This document shows positions 10,080-21,240 of a stretch of 64,000 nt of DNA, in pieces. The position numbers and the translations under genes were made by a program. Location: contig NZ_CP011312.1 in NCBI RefSeq assembly GCF_000980835.1, positions 2,170,001 to 2,234,000 of the forward strand, written 5' to 3'. This DNA comes from Corynebacterium kutscheri (lineage in GTDB: Bacteria; Actinomycetota; Actinomycetes; Mycobacteriales; Mycobacteriaceae). Below the pieces are notes generated by a model. It did not search any database and was not told where the DNA came from. It saw nothing but the letters and a program-made list of their open reading frames with translations. Each line of letters starts with the position of its first letter. Position 1 is the stretch's first letter.

Positions 10080-10863
10080 AAGCTAAAAGCTTACTTGATA
10101 TAAAGACAATACCGGCCACAATACCAATACAACCGCCGACCGAAAGATCAAGGTACACAGCTGTTGCTAGCCCAGATAAGGCGATGAATACACCTACAAC
10201 AGCAGCCACCCACATGAGCGTGTAAGGTCGATTGACATGCTCTTTTGCACTAGCGGCTGGCGCTACTAATAAAGCAATAGCGACAATATTTCCTACGGCA
10301 GGCAACAAAACCACAACCGTTAGAACCATCAAAATCATCAGGATAAGTGTTCGAGTTCGCGCACTTGATTCTAAGGAAGCACCTACCGGATCAAATGCTC
10401 CATAAATTAGTTGCCGACCATAAAAAATACACGTAATAAGCGAAATAATAAGTACTATGCCAGCGCTTATAACATCGAGACGATTAACTGAAAGAACCGA
10501 ACCAATTAAAAAGCTTTCGACTTTAATGGGAAGTGGAGCAAACCATTTTGCTAAAAAGAATCCCAGTGCGAAAGCAAACGTCAATGTTAATCCGGCATTT
10601 GATTGCGAAGTCCCGCCCCAAGAATTAGCGATAGTAGCAACCAGGATGCTACATAAAAAGGCACCAACAAAAAGAAGTATTGACAGGTTCCATCCCAAAC
10701 TTGCCCCAACAACAACACCAATTACTGCACCAGGGAAAGTTGCGTGGGTTATTGCCTCTGTCATAAAAACTTTTTCGCTCAGTACTACAAAACTACCGAC
10801 GATCCCAGCAAGTAATCCTAAAAGAACTAGCTCGATAGTAGGCACGATAAGAATCTCGGTCAT
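10066..10863 (-). CDS. mntD: Manganese ABC transporter permease
   Basis: A 265-residue ABC-3 family permease with about eight membrane helices; the family signature FMTEAITHATFPGAVIG is near residues 33-50. It overlaps the previous permease by 4 bp (10860-10863) and the regulator by 14 bp. With its partner it forms the membrane channel for Mn (or Zn) import. Which of the two is called mntC or mntD follows the C. diphtheriae order and is a convention. Confidence 0.88.
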   Translation of the reverse strand: MTEILIVPTIELVLLGLLAGIVGSFVVLSEKVFMTEAITHATFPGAVIGVVVGASLGWNLSILLFVGAFLCSILVATIANSWGGTSQSNAGLTLTFAFALGFFLAKWFAPLPIKVESFLIGSVLSVNRLDVISAGIVLIISLITCIFYGRQLIYGAFDPVGASLESSARTRTLILMILMVLTVVVLLPAVGNIVAIALLVAPAASAKEHVNRPYTLMWVAAVVGVFIALSGLATAVYLDLSVGGCIGIVAGIVFISSKLLAYARQ

Positions 10864-11681
10864 GTAAGAGCTTTCCTTCCGGCGAGCAATACGAGATAAA
10901 CCGTTACCATGCTCATAGCCACAACAGCCTGGGGCGATACTGGCCCTAATGGAACTAAAGTAAGCCCGATATATCCACCAAGTAGTCCGGTGCCAATAGC
11001 GATGGGTACCATCCGGGAAATTCTTGGAGCGACCAAACGTGCCGCTGCGCCAGGAATGACAATATATCCAATAACAAGCAGTACGCCTACAGCCGTAGAA
11101 GACGCAACCACTACCGCTGCAATAGCTGCATTAATAATGATGTCATTACGTAACAGCTTCACACCAGCAGTATGTGCGCCTACTCGATCGAATGCTACAA
11201 ATACTTGATCTTTCCAGGTAAATAGCATAAGTATCGCTGATACTGCACACACAATAAGTGCCTGGTTTAGCCTCAGGTCGGTAACTTCTAATAACCGACC
11301 AAACATTAATGCTTCCAATTGGCCAGATTGGTCACCTTTTTTAAGACTCAGCACCGCGCCAAGAGAAAAACAAGTGGTTAACACAATAGCCACCGATGAT
11401 TCAGTTTGGCGTTTACGGGTAACTAGGCTTAATACGATTGCCAAAATAATGGCGAAGGCACTGGCAACTGGAATAATCATGTCAGTGCCGCCAAAAACAG
11501 CACCAGCAACAATACCGGGGAAAATTGAGTGCACAATCGCTTCTGCATTAAATTCCAGACCACGCAGATTTACAATCACTCCGACAATTCCGCACACAAC
11601 TGCTAATACAGTGAGCAAAATCAGCGGTCGGAATATAAATGGACTCACCCCTACTAGTTGGGCAAGTTCACTCCACGACAT
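10860..11681 (-). CDS. mntC: Manganese ABC transporter permease
   Basis: A 273-residue ABC-3 family permease with eight to nine predicted helices; the motif EFNAEAIVHSIFPGIVAG is near residues 44-60. It begins 14 bp inside the end of the ATPase gene and ends overlapping the second permease, so the pair is translationally coupled. It is a paralogue of the neighbouring permease. Confidence 0.88.
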   Translation of the reverse strand: MSWSELAQLVGVSPFIFRPLILLTVLAVVCGIVGVIVNLRGLEFNAEAIVHSIFPGIVAGAVFGGTDMIIPVASAFAIILAIVLSLVTRKRQTESSVAIVLTTCFSLGAVLSLKKGDQSGQLEALMFGRLLEVTDLRLNQALIVCAVSAILMLFTWKDQVFVAFDRVGAHTAGVKLLRNDIIINAAIAAVVVASSTAVGVLLVIGYIVIPGAAARLVAPRISRMVPIAIGTGLLGGYIGLTLVPLGPVSPQAVVAMSMVTVYLVLLAGRKALT

Positions 11682-12282
11682 CGCTTACCTTTCCAAAACG
11701 AGGTTCCGCTCCTACTACCAGAGCCTTTTCACATGCCTGTGTGGCTAAGGAAAGATCATGAGTACTACTAATAATGGCAGTTTTATTAGCCTTAAGATCT
11801 GCGAAAAGGCGCAGTAGCATCTCACGGTTAGCAGCATCGAGGCCATTAAAAGGCTCATCAAAAACCACTAGTTCTGGATTAGTAACAATTGCTCGCGCTA
11901 CTAGAACTCTTTGCTGTTGTCCGCCAGAAAGATTTCCAAATCGGACATTTTTCCGTTCTGCTAAACCAACGCGCTCAAGCGCAGAATTAACTGCTGCTTT
12001 ATCGCGTCGTTTCAAAGCCATGCCAACAACATCACCAGCGGTTACTGGGAAAGTTCTATCTAATTCCGCTACTTGCGGTACATAGGCAAGGCGGCTTGCT
12101 GTCAGCGTCATCTCGCCTTGAAAACGACGAGCTAGACCCAAAATTCCCATGAGGAAGGTAGTTTTACCACTACCGTTAGGACCTAAAACAGCAACAGCTT
12201 CACCGCCATTTACTGACATTGTAATGTCAGAAACTACCGGCGCATCATAACCATATGATGCTTTTTCTACACTTAAAATCAT
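11668..12282 (-). CDS. mntB: Manganese ABC transporter ATP-binding protein
   Basis: A 204-residue ABC ATPase starting at the ATG at 12282, which shares one base with the TAA of the lipoprotein gene (TAATG). Walker A is GPNGSGKTT, the signature is LSGGQQQR, Walker B is LVVFDEPFNG and the switch His is in STHDLSL. It is slightly short for the family because the C-terminus is compact. It energises the two following permeases. Confidence 0.9.
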   Translation of the reverse strand: MILSVEKASYGYDAPVVSDITMSVNGGEAVAVLGPNGSGKTTFLMGILGLARRFQGEMTLTASRLAYVPQVAELDRTFPVTAGDVVGMALKRRDKAAVNSALERVGLAERKNVRFGNLSGGQQQRVLVARAIVTNPELVVFDEPFNGLDAANREMLLRLFADLKANKTAIISSTHDLSLATQACEKALVVGAEPRFGKVSDVVE

Positions 12283-13310
12283 TACAAAGAAGCAGGTAGT
12301 GGGGCAAGGGTTCCACCCCATGCATCAACTACGGTTTCGATATTGTGGATAATTGAGCCTACGTAAGTTTCACCTTCGCTACCAGCAGGACCTAGTGAAT
12401 CGCCGTATAGTGCGTCTTCACCAACAATAGCTTTCACGCCCGCAGCCTTAGCGATTGCTTCAATAGACTTTGAATTATTAGAATTTTCTGCGAACAAAGC
12501 AGTTGCACCCGATGCGCGTACGGTTTCCGCAGCTTCAGCAATATGCGACGCAGTTGCATCCTGCTGCTCATTAAAATCGCTCAAGGCAGCGCCAACGAAA
12601 TTAACCCCATAAGCAGCAGAGAAATAACCAAAAGCATCGTGGCTAGTAAACAGCACTGGGTCTTTTACGCTAGCAATCGACTCTGCAGCCCAATCGTCTA
12701 ACTCTTGTAGCTGCTTCTGGTACAAATCAACTGCAGCGTCAATGTCCTTCTTCGTTTCTTCATTATCGGTAGCATTCTTTAGCGCATTGCCAATATTACC
12801 GACCTGAATCTTGGCGTTACGAGGAGTCGTCCATACATGCGGATCATAGGTAAACTCCGCAACTTCGCCTGGCTCAGGAGCAAAAGGCCATTTTTCTACT
12901 GCAACCTTAGCAATTCCACGATCAATGGTGTACGGAAGATCACCATCGTTAACAGTGCCTTCGACTTCTTCTCCAGTTAATACACCAGTTGTTACAACCA
13001 TGGTTCCTTTAAAACCGGAAGATTCAACTGCATCATCAAGGAAGTGTTCTAGATCAACGCCATTAACCAGCATAAGATCAGCTTTAGAAAGTTTTGTAAG
13101 CTGCTCATGAGTCATTTCATGATCATGCGCCGATGCATTAGGGGCAAGCAAACAAGTGAGATCAACGTCGTCAAGGTTTAGTTGCTTGACGTAATCACAG
13201 ATTTGGGTTGTACTTGCCACCACATTGATTTGATCATCAGCCTGGGCATTAGGTGTGCTACAGGCGCTCAATGCAAGACAAGAAACCGCGAGAATAGCTA
13301 GTTTCTTCAC
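12282..13310 (-). CDS. mntA: Manganese-binding lipoprotein of the ABC transporter (TroA/ZnuA family)
   Basis: A 342-residue cluster A-I solute-binding protein. The lipobox LALSAC gives lipidation at about Cys17. Metal-ligand histidines are visible in SAHDHEMTH and DPHVWTT, and a C-terminal Glu/Asp pair in FAENSNNS and GDSLGP. The short His stretch favours Mn over Zn but does not prove it. It is the first gene of mntABCD-mntR, so the regulated promoter should be in 13311-13434. Confidence 0.88.
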   Translation of the reverse strand: MKKLAILAVSCLALSACSTPNAQADDQINVVASTTQICDYVKQLNLDDVDLTCLLAPNASAHDHEMTHEQLTKLSKADLMLVNGVDLEHFLDDAVESSGFKGTMVVTTGVLTGEEVEGTVNDGDLPYTIDRGIAKVAVEKWPFAPEPGEVAEFTYDPHVWTTPRNAKIQVGNIGNALKNATDNEETKKDIDAAVDLYQKQLQELDDWAAESIASVKDPVLFTSHDAFGYFSAAYGVNFVGAALSDFNEQQDATASHIAEAAETVRASGATALFAENSNNSKSIEAIAKAAGVKAIVGEDALYGDSLGPAGSEGETYVGSIIHNIETVVDAWGGTLAPLPASL

Positions 13311-13381
13311 TCTTTTCTCCTTAACGAGAGTCCACTCAGATTCAACCTAAAGCTACACTTACTTCACTTTGATCGCAATAA

Positions 13382-13403
13382 AAAGTTCGCCTTTATGAAC
13401 TTT
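13382..13403. promoter_or_regulatory. Inverted repeat upstream of mntA, possible operator
   Basis: Perfect 7-bp arms AAAGTTC and GAACTTT are 8 bases apart, 72-93 bp before the mntA start. The place suits a regulator site for the mnt operon, but it does not look like a classical DtxR box and the arms are short. Confidence 0.35.
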
Positions 13404-13434
13404 CCTATGCAGATAATCCCTATTTAAGAGAAAA

Positions 13435-13455
13435 TACTCCCCTATTTTAGGAGTA
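13435..13455 (-). terminator. Weak terminator-like hairpin after the PAP2 gene
   Basis: A 6-bp stem TACTCC/GGAGTA with a 9-base loop lies 6 bases past the stop of the minus-strand PAP2 gene and is followed on that strand by ATTTTCTCTT. The stem is short. Confidence 0.4.
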
Positions 13456-13460
13456 ACTAC

Positions 13461-14009
13461 TTATCTGTTGCTGTCAGAAACCAAGAATCGATGGCACACA
13501 TAACGCTGCCAAATTACGAAAACACAATAGGATACTGCCAATCCAACCAACGCCCCCACCACAACATCACTTAACCAGTGAACACCAATGTATAACCTAC
13601 TCACTGCGATAATTACTGCCAGTATCCATAAAAAGATAAGCCACCATTTTCGCCAAATAAAACTTATCGAACCCACAAAAGCAAAAGCAGCTACCGTATG
13701 TCCCGACGGCATTGATGGATTAAACTCATAAATAAGTTGCCCAGCTAAAGGCGGTCGTGGTCGATCAATGACGTGCTTTAATGTTCTAGAAACTACAGCA
13801 GCCGTTATCACCGTAATGGGAAGCAATAACCAATTAAGTCGTGCATAGTTATGGTCATAAGCCATAAGAAACATACCCAACATAGCTATGAACAGGGAAT
13901 ATATAATTAAAAATTCCGGTGCGCTTGCTTTAGTTAAAGGTACAAGAAAGTCGGTCACCACCTCTAAACGATGACCGACAAAAAAGTGATATACCGCGTA
14001 ATCCATCAC
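13461..14009 (-). CDS. PAP2-superfamily membrane phosphatase
   Basis: A 182-residue membrane protein with about six helices and the three PAP2 motifs: KHVIDRPRPP, PSGHT and SRLYIGVHWLSDVVVG. It probably dephosphorylates a lipid phosphate such as an undecaprenyl or decaprenyl pyrophosphate; the substrate cannot be told. It follows glf with about 40 bp between and may share its transcript. It is only distantly like the PAP2 gene beside ubiA. ATG codons at 14009 and 14006 are both possible starts. Confidence 0.85.
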   Translation of the reverse strand: MMDYAVYHFFVGHRLEVVTDFLVPLTKASAPEFLIIYSLFIAMLGMFLMAYDHNYARLNWLLLPITVITAAVVSRTLKHVIDRPRPPLAGQLIYEFNPSMPSGHTVAAFAFVGSISFIWRKWWLIFLWILAVIIAVSRLYIGVHWLSDVVVGALVGLAVSYCVFVIWQRYVCHRFLVSDSNR

Positions 14010-14051
14010 TACAAAAGTCTAGCGGCATCATAACTAGATCAAACAAGTGCC

Positions 14052-15614
<1,563 letters not shown>

Positions 15615-17708
15615 GTGCAGCAACGACGTCGTTTAACGCCGACTGTGCGTAAGTCATCGATTGCTACCGTTCTTGCGGTTTCGCTCATTGCGTCCGCAGC
15701 CGTTGGCATCGGTACCTACCGAATTAACTACACACAGGGTGATTCCATCGCCCCTATTGACGCCAGCATCCAAACAACTAGCTTCGCCGATGGCGAAAAT
15801 GTGTTGGTCAACGACCCAGCCATTGTTAGCCAAGGTGAAGGTACTGGTCCTCGTACCGTCAAACAATTCACTCGTGACGAAGAATTTTCTCAGTTTGCAA
15901 TCACTTGGAAAGGTGAAAAAGACGTCGCAGTATTTATCCGCGGTTTGAAAGAAGACGGAAGCTGGACCGACTGGTACGATGCGGATCCACTTGACTATGG
16001 ATCCGATGATCCCAATGCAACTCGAGGCACCGATCTTATTTACGTAGAACCCACTAAGACCGTCCAGGTCTCGATCAATGGTGTTGATGTCCTTGGCAAT
16101 ACCGGTCAAGATGTGCAACTTAATACTGATACTGGCACAGCCACAGATAACGTCGGTGCACAACCACCAGCTGAAGTACCAGTAGTACCTCAAGAAGTAT
16201 CAGCAGATCAGGTAGAAAACAATCCTCCCGCTGAGGTTGCTACGCCTCATGTTGATCTGACTCAACCTGCACCACCTACAACGCAGCAGAATTCTGGCGT
16301 CGCACCGCTTCCATCAAACTTTGGCGATATTCGTCCTGTTGCAGAAGAAGAATCACTCAGTAATTCTGCGGCTGATTTCGATGCGGTATTCATCGAAGGC
16401 GGCGAATCTACGCTGCCAGAAAATGGTATCGAGCTTGCTGCCGATTCCGATGGAATACCACGAGTAATTTCTCGTGCCGGTTGGGGCGCAAATGAGAATA
16501 TCCGATGCAGCAGCCCACAATATGACGATAAAGTCACTGGTATTGCTATTCACCACACTGCTGGTTCGAATAACTACACTGAAGCTCAAGCACCAGGTAT
16601 TGTCCGCGGAATTTACCAATATCACGCACAGACCTTAGGTTGGTGTGATGTTGGATATCACTCACTTGCTGATAAATACGGAAACCTCTACGAAGGACGC
16701 TACGGTGGCTTAAATCGTAATGTCATTGGCGCACACGCAGGTGGTTTTAATCGCAACACCTGGGCAATTGCTATGCTCGGCAACTACGAGACCGAACACC
16801 CTAGCTCCGCAATAATTAACTCTGTTGGCAACCTTGCTGGTTGGCGTTCCAAGGTCGCTGGCATGGATCCTAGTGCGACAAATACCCACTATTCCGAGGG
16901 CGGTTCTTATACTTCTTATCCACAAGGAACCCCTGTGTTGCTTCCTAATATCTTTGGCCACAAAGATGTGGGCAATACTGCCTGCCCAGGACAGCATGCA
17001 TATGCACAACTAGGAAACATCCGAAATATTGCCAAAACCAAGTACAACTCAATTGCAGGTTCTGCTCCTGGTGGCGGCAATCTTAATCTTGATAACCAAG
17101 GCAATGGCCAAACTAACCCAGGCGCTACCAGCAGTACACAAAGCGCAATAAAATTACTCACCACGCTGCTTGGTGGTAATGGCAGCTCTAATGGCAATAC
17201 CACCACCACCATTACTGGAGTGGTCTCCCTGGTAGCTCTTGCACTAGGTATTGCTTCCAAACAAGGGCTACTACCAGGAACGGTAAGTAAAATCGGTGAT
17301 GTAGAAATCGTTGATGGTCTGACCATTTCTGCCTTAACGCCTTATATCAAACCATTACTTACTTTAATTTCTAGCCCAGAGCTTGCCAAAGTAGCTAATA
17401 GCTTATCGTCAGTACTCGGTGCTGGTGGAACAAATGCTGCCGCATACACCGCTGCAAATGGTGAAGAAATTACTTATACCATTTTTGACAATGGCATTGC
17501 TTTACATTCTCCATCGACAGGCGCTCACGCGCTCTGGGGAGTTATTGCCGATACGTGGGCTGCACAAGGCTTTGATGCTGGGCCACTTGGGCTACCGATT
17601 AATGAAGAATACACCACTAACGATGAGCTTATTCGAGTAGATTTCCAAGGTGGATACATCACTTTTGATCCAGCTACTGGCGCAGTAGATATACGTACTA
17701 CTTCTTAA
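15615..17708 (+). CDS. Secreted N-acetylmuramoyl-L-alanine amidase with PGRP domain and LGFP-like tail
   Basis: A 697-residue exported peptidoglycan hydrolase (Rv3811 type) starting at GTG with AAGGGAG upstream. The signal peptide is about residues 1-35. A beta-rich N-terminal domain (about 80-155) and a Pro/Thr/Gln linker lead to a zinc amidase_2/PGRP domain (about 283-480) with ligands His313 in AIHHTAG, His449 in FGHKDV and Cys457 in ACPGQ. A glycine-rich linker (480-540), a hydrophobic segment and an LGFP-like repeat (about 640-680, AQGFDAGPLGLPINEE) complete it; LGFP repeats are thought to bind the arabinogalactan or mycolate layer. It has its own terminator. Confidence 0.92.
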   Translation: MQQRRRLTPTVRKSSIATVLAVSLIASAAVGIGTYRINYTQGDSIAPIDASIQTTSFADGENVLVNDPAIVSQGEGTGPRTVKQFTRDEEFSQFAITWKGEKDVAVFIRGLKEDGSWTDWYDADPLDYGSDDPNATRGTDLIYVEPTKTVQVSINGVDVLGNTGQDVQLNTDTGTATDNVGAQPPAEVPVVPQEVSADQVENNPPAEVATPHVDLTQPAPPTTQQNSGVAPLPSNFGDIRPVAEEESLSNSAADFDAVFIEGGESTLPENGIELAADSDGIPRVISRAGWGANENIRCSSPQYDDKVTGIAIHHTAGSNNYTEAQAPGIVRGIYQYHAQTLGWCDVGYHSLADKYGNLYEGRYGGLNRNVIGAHAGGFNRNTWAIAMLGNYETEHPSSAIINSVGNLAGWRSKVAGMDPSATNTHYSEGGSYTSYPQGTPVLLPNIFGHKDVGNTACPGQHAYAQLGNIRNIAKTKYNSIAGSAPGGGNLNLDNQGNGQTNPGATSSTQSAIKLLTTLLGGNGSSNGNTTTTITGVVSLVALALGIASKQGLLPGTVSKIGDVEIVDGLTISALTPYIKPLLTLISSPELAKVANSLSSVLGAGGTNAAAYTAANGEEITYTIFDNGIALHSPSTGAHALWGVIADTWAAQGFDAGPLGLPINEEYTTNDELIRVDFQGGYITFDPATGAVDIRTTS

Positions 17709-17741
17709 AAGTCTCGTTTTAAAAGACTCCCCTTTGTACAT

Positions 17742-17780
17742 AAAGTGGGTCTGCACTCTTAACTAGTGCAGACCCACTTT
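17742..17780. terminator. Strong bidirectional terminator
   Basis: A perfect 16-bp stem (17742-17757 with 17765-17780) has a 7-base loop, a T run on the plus side and an A run before it. It separates the plus-strand amidase gene from the convergent HAD gene. Confidence 0.9.
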
Positions 17781-17795
17781 TTTAGCTGGGCACTT

Positions 17796-18626
17796 CTACT
17801 GACTAAACCAACGCTCTAAAACATAAGCCACGCCAGCTTCATCATTGCTTAGTGTCACCTCATCGCTTATTGCTTTAACCGCTGGATGCGCATTGCCCAT
17901 TGCTACGCCATAACCAGCCCAACGCAGCATTTCAATGTCGTTTGGCATATCACCAAAACAAATCGTATGGTTTGCATCTACGCCATATAGAGAGCATAAA
18001 AATTCCAATCCGCGTAGTTTGCTTACCCCTGGTGCACTAATTTCTAATAGACCTTCATCCATTGAATAGGTCACCATAGCAAGTTCTTCCGGAATCACTG
18101 GTGCAATTAGCTTATACATTTCAGACGCAGTCATACTTTCACAGCGCAATAGCATTTTCGCCGCCGGCTGCTGAATAAACTCATCCTCAGTAGCAATCGA
18201 AAATTCCTGATTACTCCAGGTACGTAGAAAATCTGGCGACATTATAAAAAGCTCTGTCTCATCCTGATATGCAGAATGCCCGGCGCGTTCAACCGCAATG
18301 GCCATACTAGCTGTACCCGCAAGTGCACTTCGAGCACGATCAATAACTTCTGCCATTGTCTCGGTGACAAGTTCATATGTTTTTATCACCGTATCTGTCT
18401 CGGAATCATAAATCACTGCACCATTTGCGCTCACACATAGTGGTCGTAAGGGAAGCTGCTCAAGAATCGGATAGATCCACCGATAGGGTCGCCCCGTCGC
18501 AAAGGAAAAATAAGCTCCGGCATCGACGGCATTGATCACAGCTTGGCGGACTCTAGGGTCAACACGTTCTGCGGAGTTAATAAATGTGCCATCAATATCG
18601 CTCACAATAAAGTTTGGTGTGAACAT
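17796..18626 (-). CDS. HAD-superfamily Cof-type phosphatase
   Basis: A 276-residue class-IIB HAD hydrolase. Motif I is VSDIDGTFIN (Asp nucleophile and acid/base), motif II is in FATGRPYRW, the motif III lysine region is before GLEFLCSLYG, and motif IV is CFGDMPNDIEML. Such enzymes dephosphorylate sugar phosphates or flavin precursors; the substrate here is unknown. Its ATG shares one base with the glpK stop (TAATG), suggesting translational coupling to glycerol phosphorylation. The mycobacterial counterpart by position is Rv3813c. Confidence 0.88.
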   Translation of the reverse strand: MFTPNFIVSDIDGTFINSAERVDPRVRQAVINAVDAGAYFSFATGRPYRWIYPILEQLPLRPLCVSANGAVIYDSETDTVIKTYELVTETMAEVIDRARSALAGTASMAIAVERAGHSAYQDETELFIMSPDFLRTWSNQEFSIATEDEFIQQPAAKMLLRCESMTASEMYKLIAPVIPEELAMVTYSMDEGLLEISAPGVSKLRGLEFLCSLYGVDANHTICFGDMPNDIEMLRWAGYGVAMGNAHPAVKAISDEVTLSNDEAGVAYVLERWFSQ

Positions 18627-20143
18627 TATTCTTTCTCCCCATCAAGTGTGCGCTGAACCGCCCATTTCCATTCTTTCATGGCTGCGGCAATCTCCTCGTC
18701 TTTCATAGTTGGCAGCCATGTGGTTGCACCTTGGCTATCGAAATGGGTTAAAGATAAGTCGTAATAGATTCCAGCAGATAACCCCGCTGCAAAAGCTGCA
18801 CCTAAAGCAGTGGTTTCCACATCGGCACTGCGCTGAACGGGTACTCCTAAAATGTCAGCTTGAAATTGCATGAGTAAATTATTTTTTGTCATGCCACCAT
18901 CGACGCGTAATGCAGTCAGTGGCATCTGGGAATCTGCCACCATTGCGTCGACAAGCTCTCTGGTTTGAAACGCTGTAGCTTCTAGAACGGCACGTGCAAA
19001 ATGGTTTTTATTAGCAAATCGGGTAAGCCCCACGATAGCTCCGCGCGCCTCGGGTATCCAATAGGGGGCGAAAAGTCCTGAAAACGCTGGCACAATATAA
19101 ACTCCACCATTATCTGGTACTTGTTCTGCGAGTTCTTCGATCTCGGCAGAAGAAGAAATCATGCCAAGGTTATCTCTTAGCCAATGAACCAGGGAACCAC
19201 CGACAGCGACAGAGCCTTCCAATGCATACACTGGTTTTTCATTACCAATTTGGTAGGCCACAGTAGTAAGCAAGCCGTGAGTGCTCACTCGAATTTCAGT
19301 GCCGGTATTGAGTAATAGAAATAATCCAGTGCCATAGGTATTTTTTGCATCACCGGGTGTAAAACATCCTTGACCAAAAAGTGCCGATTGTTGATCTCCT
19401 AGGATAGCGTGAATCTCGACGTCACTTAAATAACTATGACTACGAACCTTGCCAAAAAGTCCCACCGACGGTTTTATTTCCGGCAGCATGGACATAGGAA
19501 TCCGCATCGCCGCGCATAATTCTGGATCCCACTGCAAGGTGCGCAAATCCATGAGTAAAGTACGAGAGGCATTTGTACCATCCGTTGCATGCACAGCTGG
19601 AACACCATTATTACCGTGTGCTCCGCCAGTGAAATTCCATAACAACCAGGTATCAATGGTTCCAAAAAGTAGTTCACCGTTTTCTGCACGCTGTCGTGCA
19701 CCAGCAACGTTGTCTAAAATCCATGTTACTTTTGGGCCGGCTGGATAAGAATTAATAAGTAAACCAGTTTTATTAAGCCACTGATCAGCGCCTTGGTCAC
19801 CAATGAGTTCTGTGCAAATATCTGTTGTTCGCGTATCTTGCCAAACAATCGCGTTATATACCGGGATGCCAGTTTTCTTATCCCACACAACGGTGGTTTC
19901 TCGCTGGTTAGTAATTCCTAATGCCGCAATATCTAGCGGAGATAAATCAGCATTGGCCAGTGCCTCGCTTACCGCGCGCCGAGTGTTACGCCAAATTTCT
20001 TCTGGATCATGTTCCACCCAGCCTTTTTGTGGAAATATTTGTCGATGTTCACACTGGCCTATGCCTATACGTTTACCCTGCTGGTCGTAAATGATGCACC
20101 GGGTACTAGTAGTTCCCTGATCAATGGCTGCAACAAATCTCAT
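18626..20143 (-). CDS. glpK: Glycerol kinase
   Basis: A 505-residue FGGY-family kinase making glycerol-3-phosphate. The N-terminal phosphate-binding motif is [13 protein letters not shown]-like features appear in [22 protein letters not shown], and the C-terminal ATP-binding motif is [15 protein letters not shown]. The length is normal. It sits 24 bp after the acyltransferase gene and overlaps the HAD gene. With the acyltransferase upstream it links glycerol use to phospholipid synthesis. Confidence 0.96.
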   Translation of the reverse strand: MRFVAAIDQGTTSTRCIIYDQQGKRIGIGQCEHRQIFPQKGWVEHDPEEIWRNTRRAVSEALANADLSPLDIAALGITNQRETTVVWDKKTGIPVYNAIVWQDTRTTDICTELIGDQGADQWLNKTGLLINSYPAGPKVTWILDNVAGARQRAENGELLFGTIDTWLLWNFTGGAHGNNGVPAVHATDGTNASRTLLMDLRTLQWDPELCAAMRIPMSMLPEIKPSVGLFGKVRSHSYLSDVEIHAILGDQQSALFGQGCFTPGDAKNTYGTGLFLLLNTGTEIRVSTHGLLTTVAYQIGNEKPVYALEGSVAVGGSLVHWLRDNLGMISSSAEIEELAEQVPDNGGVYIVPAFSGLFAPYWIPEARGAIVGLTRFANKNHFARAVLEATAFQTRELVDAMVADSQMPLTALRVDGGMTKNNLLMQFQADILGVPVQRSADVETTALGAAFAAGLSAGIYYDLSLTHFDSQGATTWLPTMKDEEIAAAMKEWKWAVQRTLDGEKE

Positions 20144-20167
20144 AGCAGGATCGGTTTCCTTTAACTT

Positions 20168-21082
20168 TTAACGACGAGGTAAAAAGCGAGTAAATAAAGC
20201 ACTTACTTTAGTTTTTAAGCTTTTTTGTTTCTTTTCGGCTTTACGCGCATTACTACGTTGTCGAATTTCTTGCTCTATTAATGAAGCTTCTTCTGGAGTA
20301 GGTGCACTACCGCCCATGGACACAGGACGCCAAAAAAGGCCATCTTCAAAAGGTCCATATTCTTGGTCATAGGTAATACGTACTTCATCAAGCAAATTAA
20401 CCATAGTTTCACGTAGACGCTTGGTTACTTCTTCTGGAGTTCCTTCAGTAGATACTGGCTTACCGACGCGAATCCATAACGGATAATGATTACGGCCAAT
20501 GTGTTTGGGCAGCGCTTTTGTCCATACGCGCTGCGAGCCCCAAATTGCAATAGGTATCAAGGGAACTTGTGCTTCTTGGGCAATCCGAGCGGCACCAGTT
20601 TTTAGTTCTTTCACTTCAAAACTCATACTGATAGTTCCTTCGGGAAAAATACCCACTAGGTTACCGTCAGTTAAGCTTTTCACTGCTTCGACTAAAGAAC
20701 TTGCCCCCGCTGAACGATCCACTGCAATATGGTTCATCATTCGTACTAGTTTTCCGACAATGGGAATATCAAAAATTTCTTTTTTAGCCATAAACCGCAC
20801 TAGACGTCGACCACGCACATGAGGCATCGCACCAGCGTAAATGAAATCAAAATAACCAGTGTGGTTAGCTGCAAGTAATGCTGGACCGTCGAGTGGAATG
20901 TTTTCTGCGCCTTCAAGGTTAATTTTTAAACCTTGCCCACGCATCATAAGTTTGACGAGACCAATCACAAAAGAGTTATAAAACCATTCTGTGGATTCAA
21001 CGCTATGATCTGGAACGCGGTCTAGGGTTGTCGGCACATAGAAAATTGATCTTTTTTCCCAACCGGGACGAGGCGAGGACAT
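20168..21082 (-). CDS. 1-acyl-glycerol-3-phosphate acyltransferase family protein (PlsC-like)
   Basis: A 304-residue membrane-associated acyltransferase. The catalytic HX4D motif is in NHTGYFDF and the substrate motif is FPEGTIS, with GAARIAQEAQVPLIPIAI following. The C-terminus is basic (KKQKSLKTK). It is first in a probable plsC-like/glpK/HAD transcription unit. Corresponding genes in mycobacteria are the Rv3814c-Rv3816c acyltransferases. Confidence 0.9.
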   Translation of the reverse strand: MSSPRPGWEKRSIFYVPTTLDRVPDHSVESTEWFYNSFVIGLVKLMMRGQGLKINLEGAENIPLDGPALLAANHTGYFDFIYAGAMPHVRGRRLVRFMAKKEIFDIPIVGKLVRMMNHIAVDRSAGASSLVEAVKSLTDGNLVGIFPEGTISMSFEVKELKTGAARIAQEAQVPLIPIAIWGSQRVWTKALPKHIGRNHYPLWIRVGKPVSTEGTPEEVTKRLRETMVNLLDEVRITYDQEYGPFEDGLFWRPVSMGGSAPTPEEASLIEQEIRQRSNARKAEKKQKSLKTKVSALFTRFLPRR

Positions 21083-21192
21083 ATATTTGTCTTACTTCCT
21101 TCTATCTACGCGCGCTATTTTTTGTCTTGTCTTTATATGCGTTGTAGCGCGCGTTTTACTGACTACGTAAGACAATCCCATCATCTTGTGAT

Positions 21193-21225
21193 CCCAGGTA
21201 AAACTTGATTAAAGCGCTACCTGGG
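21193..21225 (-). terminator. Weak hairpin downstream of serS
   Basis: An 8-bp stem CCCAGGTA/TACCTGGG with a 17-base loop lies 16 bases past the serS stop. No T run follows on the minus strand, so it may only be a processing or attenuating hairpin. Confidence 0.35.
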
Positions 21226-21240
21226 GGAATCTATTAAAAC

